The notes under the pieces were generated by a model. That model was not told where the DNA came from and made no database searches. It saw only the letters and a list, made by a program, of their open reading frames with translations. Made by a program: the position numbers and the translations under genes. Source: Caldilineaceae bacterium (GTDB lineage Bacteria > Chloroflexota > Anaerolineae > Caldilineales > Caldilineaceae). From it: a stretch of DNA of 10,523 bases. This document shows positions 6,097 to 10,523 of the stretch, one piece after another. The stretch spans positions 1 through 10,523 of the forward strand of contig JAAUPU010000033.1 of assembly GCA_012032975.1 (NCBI GenBank), written 5' to 3'. Each line of letters opens with the position of its first letter. The stretch's first letter is position 1.

Positions 6097-9000
6097 GATT
6101 GCTCGTCGATCTCGATTTCCACGCGGAAATGTTTGGTCAGTTCGTCTGTCAGCCGCGGCGAGATCGTACACAGATCGTTGGGGAAGGAGAGTTCAAGCCG
6201 CTTCCCCTTGGATTCGAGCAGGATGAAGAAACGATCCCGCCCCCGTGGGTCGCGCACGCGGTCGTATATCTCCTTGAGTCGATATTTATCACGCGCCAGG
6301 TCGCCGCTGCGACGGAAGGTGATGTAGAGCCGTTTGGACCCACTGTGAGCCGGCGTCCCTACACGCTCTGCAACTGGCGACACGGTTGCGGCTGGGGCTG
6401 TTGTCGGCTCGGCCGATTTGGCGGCGTGGCCATTGGTTGATTTGCCCACAGGTTGAAACTCCGCTGGCCGCTCGTCTGCGCTAGGCGGTTGCCCAGAAAC
6501 ATCTGACAACTCGGACTCTTCTTGGGTCACTTCGGGCGCAATAGTTTCGATCACAGGCGATTTGCCATTGGTTGCCGTCTCGACAGCACCGACTCCAACC
6601 GACGCCAACGGCGCGGCAGATGGCGCAAGGATCGGCTCCGGTGCGACGGGTTTCGACTCACCATTCTGCGATCCGTTCTCTCGGGACAACTCCTCTGGAA
6701 TGCGCTTCTCCGAAGAAACTTGACCTGCATCAGCGGCCCAGGCGGGCGGGTCATTGGCAAACGGGCTTTCCTCGTCTTCCGGCCCATCGCCCAAGTAGTC
6801 ACTCAGCGGCGTCTCGTCGTAGTCGCCATCTTCTTCTTGAATCGCGACACCGTTGATGGTGGGCGAGACCACGAGCAGCGGGGGCTGCTGTTTGCCCCAT
6901 TCATCGGCCATGGCGACGGCCTGCTCCACGTAGTTTTGGATCGAATCTGCCAGCAGCGTGGTCTGACCCTCACGCGTCTGCGCCTTGCCCTTGACCACGA
7001 CCACATTGTCCTCGATCAGCTTGTCCTTGAAGTCGCCGTAGGTGCGGGGAAAGACGACGACTTCACACTGCCCCTGGAAATCCTCCAGTTGCACGAATGC
7101 CATCAAGTCGCCCTTCTTGGTCGTGATCGTGCGCACACTCTCGATCATGCCGGCCAGCAGCACGTTCTTGCCGTCATAGCTGGCATCCAGTTCATTGCAC
7201 GCACAGGTAACGATCTTCTTGAGGTCGATGCTTACATGTTGCAACGGGTGGCTCATGGTATAGACGCCCAGCAGTTCTTTCTCCCATTGCAATCGCTCGC
7301 GACCAGAGGCTTCTTCAATATCCGGCAGACGGATCGGGACCACCTCGACCGCACCGCCACCCATCAGGTCGAACATGGACAACTGGCCGCTCTCCTTGGC
7401 ACTGTGGGTGGCCGCCGAGCGGGCAATCAGTTGGTCGAGGGCAGTGAGCAGACGGCTGCGGTAGCCAAAGCGATCCAGCGCGCCGACTTTGACCAGGCAC
7501 TCCAACGCACGCTTGTTGACCTGGCGCAGATCGACGCTGTCACAGAAATCCTCCAGGTTTTGGAAGGGTCCGTCACTGGCGCGCGCCTCGATAATGACGC
7601 GCACAGGGCCTTCGCCCACATTCTTGATCGCGGCCATGCCAAAGCGGATCGCGCTGCCTTCTGGCACGGGAAATGGGTAGGCGATCAGCGCATCGCGCTG
7701 GGCTGCACTTTCGACATCGGCTGGCAGTTCTTGAATTTCGAAATCCAGCCCGCTGTAGTTGACATCGGGCGGCAGCACATCTATGCCCATGCGCCGCGAC
7801 TCGTTGATGAAGTTGACGACCTTTTCGGTCTTGTCACGCTCGATCAGCAGCAGCGCGGCCATATACTCGACCGGATAGCGGGCCTTCAAATAGGCGGTCT
7901 GCACGGTGATGACGGCATAATCCGCGGCGTGGGATTTGTTGAAGCCATAGCGGGCGAAAAACTCGATGTCGCCGTAAATGTCTGTCGCGGCCTGTTTGGG
8001 GATGCCCTTCTTCTGACAGCCTTCGACAAACAGCTTCTTGTGATACTCGATGTCCGACGCCTTCTTCTTGCTGATGGCGCGCCGCACTAGATCCGCTTCG
8101 CCCGGTGTGTAGCCGGCCAACTGGCTCAGCGCCTGGATGATCTGCTCCTGATAGACGATGATGCCGTAGGTCTCGGCCAGGATCGATTCCAACGCGGGGT
8201 GTTTGTACTCGACCGGCTCATCGCCATGCATGCGGCGAATAAACTGGGGGATGTACTCGATGGGGCCTGGGCGGTAGAGCGAAATGGTGGCGATGATATG
8301 CTCAAAAGCCGATGGGCGCATTTCGGTCAGCACCCGGCGCATGCCCTGGCTTTCGACCTGAAAGACGCCGCTCACCTCGCCGCTAGAGAGCAGTTTGAAA
8401 GCCTCGCTCGCGGCCTCTCCCTCGAAGGGAATGTTGCCCAACGTGTACTCGATGCCGTGGCGCTCGCGGATCAACCGCACCGCCTCGCGCATGACCGAAA
8501 GCGTACTCAGCCCCAGAAAGTCCACCTTGAGCAGGCCAATCGATTCGAGAATCGGAAACTCATATTGCGCGACCGCATTGGTGATGCTGCCCTTGGAGCC
8601 GCGCATCAGCGGCGTGTAGTGGGTCAACTCCCGGTCGGCCACGATCACCGCCGCGGCGTGGATGCCCGAATGGCGCGCCACACCCTCCAGCTGCATGGAG
8701 GTGTCCAGCAGACCGCGCACCCACTCCTGCTTGCCAGCCAGGTCGGCCAACTCCGGGTTGTAGAACTCGTTCCCCTCGGTGAGCACATCCTGAATGGTCA
8801 CCGGTTTGCCGGGGATGGCGGGGATCAGCTTGGCGATGCGGTCCACTTCGTGGAGCGCGATGTCCTGGGCACGGCCCACATCGCGGATCGCGGCGCGCGC
8901 TTTCATGCGGCCAAAGGTGGCGATCTGTGCGACCTGTTCCTCGCCATATTTTTCGATGGTGTAGCGGATCAATTCCTCGCGCTGGTCGTCTGGGTAGTCG

Positions 9001-9209
9001 AGGTCGAAATCGGGCATGGTGACGCGGCCCGGATTGAGGAAGCGCTCAAAGATCAGGTTGTTCTTGAGTGGGTCCAGCCCGGTAATGCCGGTGCAATAGG
9101 CGACCAGCGAACCCGCGCCGGAGCCGCGCACATTCCACCAGATGTTGCGACTACGGGCGAAATCGCAGAGGTCGGCCACGATCAGAAAATAGACATCAAG
9201 CCATCTCAT
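6084..9209 (-). CDS. dnaE: DNA polymerase III alpha subunit, polymerase and C-terminal part (separated from its PHP part by a frame break)
   Basis: This carries out template-directed chromosome synthesis as the alpha subunit of the replicase. The open frame has 1041 codons and continues the gene part at 9196-10221. Visible in order: [20 protein letters not shown] with [12 protein letters not shown]; the first two catalytic aspartates in MPDFDLDYP (about 9014-8990); the third in LKVDFLGLS (GAC 8522-8520); the fingers motif [20 protein letters not shown]; a helix-hairpin-helix ([18 protein letters not shown]); and a beta-clamp-binding motif QLSMFDL at 7385-7365. An OB fold follows ([20 protein letters not shown] ... 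[20 protein letters not shown]). Next is a low-complexity linker of about 190 residues (about 6920-6345). The C-terminal domain runs from [20 protein letters not shown] to the stop. The ATG at 9209 is probably not a real start: the conserved YFLIVAD motif begins 6 residues in, and the preceding residues belong to the upstream frame. Repaired dnaE would be about 1379 residues, longer than the usual 1150-1200 because of the linker. Confidence 0.93.
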   Translation of the reverse strand: MRWLDVYFLIVADLCDFARSRNIWWNVRGSGAGSLVAYCTGITGLDPLKNNLIFERFLNPGRVTMPDFDLDYPDDQREELIRYTIEKYGEEQVAQIATFGRMKARAAIRDVGRAQDIALHEVDRIAKLIPAIPGKPVTIQDVLTEGNEFYNPELADLAGKQEWVRGLLDTSMQLEGVARHSGIHAAAVIVADRELTHYTPLMRGSKGSITNAVAQYEFPILESIGLLKVDFLGLSTLSVMREAVRLIRERHGIEYTLGNIPFEGEAASEAFKLLSSGEVSGVFQVESQGMRRVLTEMRPSAFEHIIATISLYRPGPIEYIPQFIRRMHGDEPVEYKHPALESILAETYGIIVYQEQIIQALSQLAGYTPGEADLVRRAISKKKASDIEYHKKLFVEGCQKKGIPKQAATDIYGDIEFFARYGFNKSHAADYAVITVQTAYLKARYPVEYMAALLLIERDKTEKVVNFINESRRMGIDVLPPDVNYSGLDFEIQELPADVESAAQRDALIAYPFPVPEGSAIRFGMAAIKNVGEGPVRVIIEARASDGPFQNLEDFCDSVDLRQVNKRALECLVKVGALDRFGYRSRLLTALDQLIARSAATHSAKESGQLSMFDLMGGGAVEVVPIRLPDIEEASGRERLQWEKELLGVYTMSHPLQHVSIDLKKIVTCACNELDASYDGKNVLLAGMIESVRTITTKKGDLMAFVQLEDFQGQCEVVVFPRTYGDFKDKLIEDNVVVVKGKAQTREGQTTLLADSIQNYVEQAVAMADEWGKQQPPLLVVSPTINGVAIQEEDGDYDETPLSDYLGDGPEDEESPFANDPPAWAADAGQVSSEKRIPEELSRENGSQNGESKPVAPEPILAPSAAPLASVGVGAVETATNGKSPVIETIAPEVTQEESELSDVSGQPPSADERPAEFQPVGKSTNGHAAKSAEPTTAPAATVSPVAERVGTPAHSGSKRLYITFRRSGDLARDKYRLKEIYDRVRDPRGRDRFFILLESKGKRLELSFPNDLCTISPRLTDELTKHFRVEIEIDEQSHST
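9196..9209 (-). other. Frame break splitting dnaE
   Basis: On the - strand the sequence ATG GCT TGA ends the PHP part, while the overlapping frame reads TGG CTT GAT GTC TAT TTT. Restoring two bases (for example ATG GGC CTT GAT) would give [14 protein letters not shown], which fits the family wording. Removing one base would give [11 protein letters not shown]. No intein sequence lies at the junction, so this is not the cyanobacterial type of split DnaE. Confidence 0.8.
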
Positions 9210-10221
9210 GGATGATGCGCAACTCTCGTTCTTTGCGCTCCTGGACTTCCTCGCTCGTGGCGCGATCGCCGTAAAACTCCGCCAACCCCTTTTCGGTCAG
9301 ATGACGCAGATAGCTTTCATAGGTGAAGCCATCCGGGATGGGCAGGTCGGGCAGATGATATTCGGGATCTTCCAGGTCCACGTCGCACATCTCGGCGATG
9401 CGCACCGAATTGTCGAACGCGCTGGCCGGCAGGTCGATGAGCGGACGGAAGGTGGCCTCCATCTGCTGGCGGCTCTTGAGAAAATAGCTCTGGTCGCTGA
9501 GCCGCATCCGTTTCTCGTCGTGGATGCGTGTGCCGGTCTGAACGCAGAGCAGCACCTCGTGGGGGCTGCTATCTTCTTCGCGCACGTAATGGACATCGTT
9601 GGTGACCAGCAACTGGATTCCGAACTTGTCCGCCCACGGCGCCAGGGTCTTGTTGACCTCGACCAGTTCGGGGATGTTATGTTCCTGAATTTCGATGAAA
9701 AAGCGATCCTTGCCAAAGAGGTCCACATACCAGCCAAGCCGTTCATAGGCTTCGCGATCTTTGCCCTGCATGATCAGTTGGGGCACTTCCGCGCCCAGGC
9801 AGCCGGTGCTGCTGATCAGCCCCTCGGCGTGGGCAGCCAAAAAGTCATGGTCGACGCGCGGCTTATAATAGTAGCCATCCAACTGGCTGTGGCTGGCGAT
9901 CTTGAGCAAGTTGCGATAGCCGGTCATGTTCTGCGCCATCAAGAGCAGGTGGTAGTTTTCCTTGTCAAACTGACCATCGCGACCGCCCATGGGCCTGCCC
10001 CAGACCGTCTGGTAGGCCTCGACGCCGATGATGGGTCGGATCTCCGCACCTTTGCAAGCGCGGAAAAATTCGATCGCACCGTGCATCGCGCCATGATCGG
10101 TCAGCGCGAGCGCAGGCTGGCCCAACCGCTTGGTCTCCTTGACCAGATCTTTGATGCGCCCCAGCCCGTCGAGCAGGGAATATTCCGAATGTGTATGCAG
10201 GTGAACAAAATCGTCGGACAT
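9196..10221 (-). CDS. dnaE: DNA polymerase III alpha subunit, N-terminal PHP part
   Basis: The first 341 residues of DnaE. It opens with [20 protein letters not shown], the standard DnaE PHP start. Putative PHP metal ligands are present: His9 and His11 (HLHTH), Asp18, His43 (LTDHG), Glu68 (GVEAY), Cys141 (SSTGCLG), and Asp209 and His211 (TNDVHY). An unspoiled set like this is typical of alpha subunits whose PHP domain may still have metal-dependent 3'-5' exonuclease activity, unlike E. coli DnaE, where it is degenerate. The frame ends ELRIIHEMA then TGA at 9198-9196, exactly where other DnaE proteins continue with a Gly-aromatic-x-x-YFLIV segment. That segment is found in the next frame (9209 onward). 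ATG 10221 is chosen because it gives the canonical N-terminus. A GTG at 10230 in the same frame is possible. The ribosome binding site is weak for both. Confidence 0.92.
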   Translation of the reverse strand: MSDDFVHLHTHSEYSLLDGLGRIKDLVKETKRLGQPALALTDHGAMHGAIEFFRACKGAEIRPIIGVEAYQTVWGRPMGGRDGQFDKENYHLLLMAQNMTGYRNLLKIASHSQLDGYYYKPRVDHDFLAAHAEGLISSTGCLGAEVPQLIMQGKDREAYERLGWYVDLFGKDRFFIEIQEHNIPELVEVNKTLAPWADKFGIQLLVTNDVHYVREEDSSPHEVLLCVQTGTRIHDEKRMRLSDQSYFLKSRQQMEATFRPLIDLPASAFDNSVRIAEMCDVDLEDPEYHLPDLPIPDGFTYESYLRHLTEKGLAEFYGDRATSEEVQERKERELRIIHEMA

Positions 10222-10223
10222 GG

Positions 10224-10301
10224 TTACCACTCGTGGTCGTCTCTTGTAGAGCGAAGAAAGGCGTCGGGGTTACAGGTCGGTTCACACAGTGCCTTTGACA
10301 T
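10224..10301 (-). other. Possible short leader ORF before dnaE
   Basis: A 25-codon frame starts at ATG 10301 inside the repeat (MSKALCEPTC...) and ends at TAA 10226-10224, two bases before the dnaE ATG. A second ATG at 10317, in the other repeat copy, gives an 11-codon frame (MSKAHYVKGTV) ending at 10282. Neither has a good ribosome binding site. The tight TAA-CC-ATG spacing would allow translational coupling, but chance is a fair explanation. Confidence 0.2.
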
Positions 10302-10327
10302 AATGTGCCTTTGACATAATGTGAACC
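10279..10327. repeat. 8-bp inverted repeat enclosing the tandem repeats in the dnaE leader
   Basis: GGTTCACA (10279-10286) and TGTGAACC (10320-10327) are exact reverse complements, 33 bases apart. The half-sites are offset by 41 bases, close to four helical turns. It could act as an operator pair for a looping regulator, or as the closing stem of a structure in the dnaE leader RNA. Confidence 0.55.
10290..10321. repeat. Two perfect tandem 16-bp repeats in the dnaE leader
   Basis: TGCCTTTGACATAATG occurs twice head to tail (10290-10305 and 10306-10321), and two more bases continue the period. Each copy together with the next base holds a small dyad, ACAT-A-ATGT (10298-10306 and 10314-10322). 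Two identical dyads 16 bases apart look like a tandem operator. They lie downstream of the predicted dnaE transcription start, so binding there would block elongation or act in RNA. Confidence 0.75.
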
Positions 10328-10349
10328 TATGTTCTAGTCAGGCAGCTTG

Positions 10350-10379
10350 ATTATAGCAGACGCGCGGGGTCCGTGCGAA
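10350..10379 (-). promoter_or_regulatory. Sigma-70-type promoter for dnaE
   Basis: On the - strand a perfect -10 TATAAT (10355-10350) is preceded, after 18 bases, by TTCGCA (10379-10374), a 4 of 6 match to TTGACA. The start of transcription would fall near 10343, leaving a leader of about 120 bases to ATG 10221 that contains the tandem and inverted repeats. Confidence 0.6.
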
Positions 10380-10383
10380 AAGA

Positions 10384-10523
10384 TTATTGGGAGGATACAG
10401 CCTGTTGCGGGGCAGCTCGGTACAAGGAAATTGGCGGCAGATCGATCTCTGTCTGGTCCACAAGACGCGCGCATCGGGTGCGTTTTGGGCCTAACGCAGC
10501 TTGCTCAGGACCATCCGCTCCAG
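10384..10523 (-). other. Right edge: no confident gene, two possible 3' ends of a - strand gene
   Basis: Two - strand frames enter from the right edge. One ends LERMVLSKLR with TAG at 10493-10491. The other stays open to TAA at 10386-10384, ending SLYRAAPQQAVSSQ, just before the dnaE -35 element. A + strand frame is also open to the edge. The window is too short to choose between them, and no terminator hairpin with a T-run is visible. Confidence 0.2.

Noticed and set aside
9196..9209. Intein-type split DnaE as in cyanobacteria
   Set aside because: The two parts are adjacent and overlapping, with no intein halves at the junction, and the split point is before the catalytic aspartates rather than within the later polymerase region.
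6522..10314. Long + strand open frames opposite dnaE (522, 338 and 368 codons at 6522-8090, 8199-9215 and 9208-10314)
   Set aside because: They are antisense shadows of a high-GC coding strand. They show no recognisable domain and lie directly opposite the strongly conserved DnaE motifs.
10295..10316. Two TTGACA sequences on the + strand as -35 elements of a rightward promoter
   Set aside because: No acceptable -10 hexamer lies 16-18 bases downstream of either copy. They are part of the 16-bp repeat unit.
10290..10321. CRISPR repeat
   Set aside because: Only two 16-bp copies directly abutting with no spacers. This is a simple tandem repeat.

Overview
The window looks like a high-GC chromosomal segment from a member of the Chloroflexota (Anaerolineae/Caldilineae-like). 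This is an inference from two things: the DnaE wording around [16 protein letters not shown], and the Pro-Thr 'PTATPTPSPTP' linker style common in that phylum. No 16S gene or other decisive marker is present. No tRNA, rRNA, CRISPR array or insertion sequence was seen.

Left part (about 85-6040, + strand): five co-directional genes that look like one membrane-associated module. In order they are (1) a two-helix membrane protein with a winged-helix-like segment and a C-terminal zinc ribbon; (2) an all-helical soluble protein I do not recognise; (3) an SPFH-domain scaffold protein of the YdjI/'virion core protein' type with a C-terminal excisionase-type helix-turn-helix; (4) a membrane-anchored S49 (SppA-like) serine/lysine protease; and (5) a large anchored protein with DUF4350/glutamine-amidotransferase-like domains and a long acidic, Thr-rich linker. 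An SPFH protein beside an S49 protease recalls stomatin/protease pairs and suggests envelope stress or membrane-protein quality control. The module as a whole has no function I can name.

Right part (about 6084-10221, - strand): dnaE, the catalytic alpha subunit of DNA polymerase III, convergent with the module. It has an intact-looking PHP domain, the three catalytic aspartates, a beta-clamp-binding motif, an OB fold, a disordered linker of roughly 190 residues and a conserved C-terminal domain. Upstream of it is a TATAAT promoter. The leader carries two tandem 16-bp repeats enclosed by an 8-bp inverted repeat. A perfect 18-bp palindrome sits on the dnaE stop codon at the convergent junction.

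Three genes (the zinc-ribbon protein, the DUF4350 protein and dnaE) are each interrupted by one frame change. Each can be repaired by restoring one or two bases in a short G/C run. That pattern points to uncorrected sequencing or assembly indels rather than biology, although true mutations are not excluded. Annotations below give the repaired reading where it is clear.
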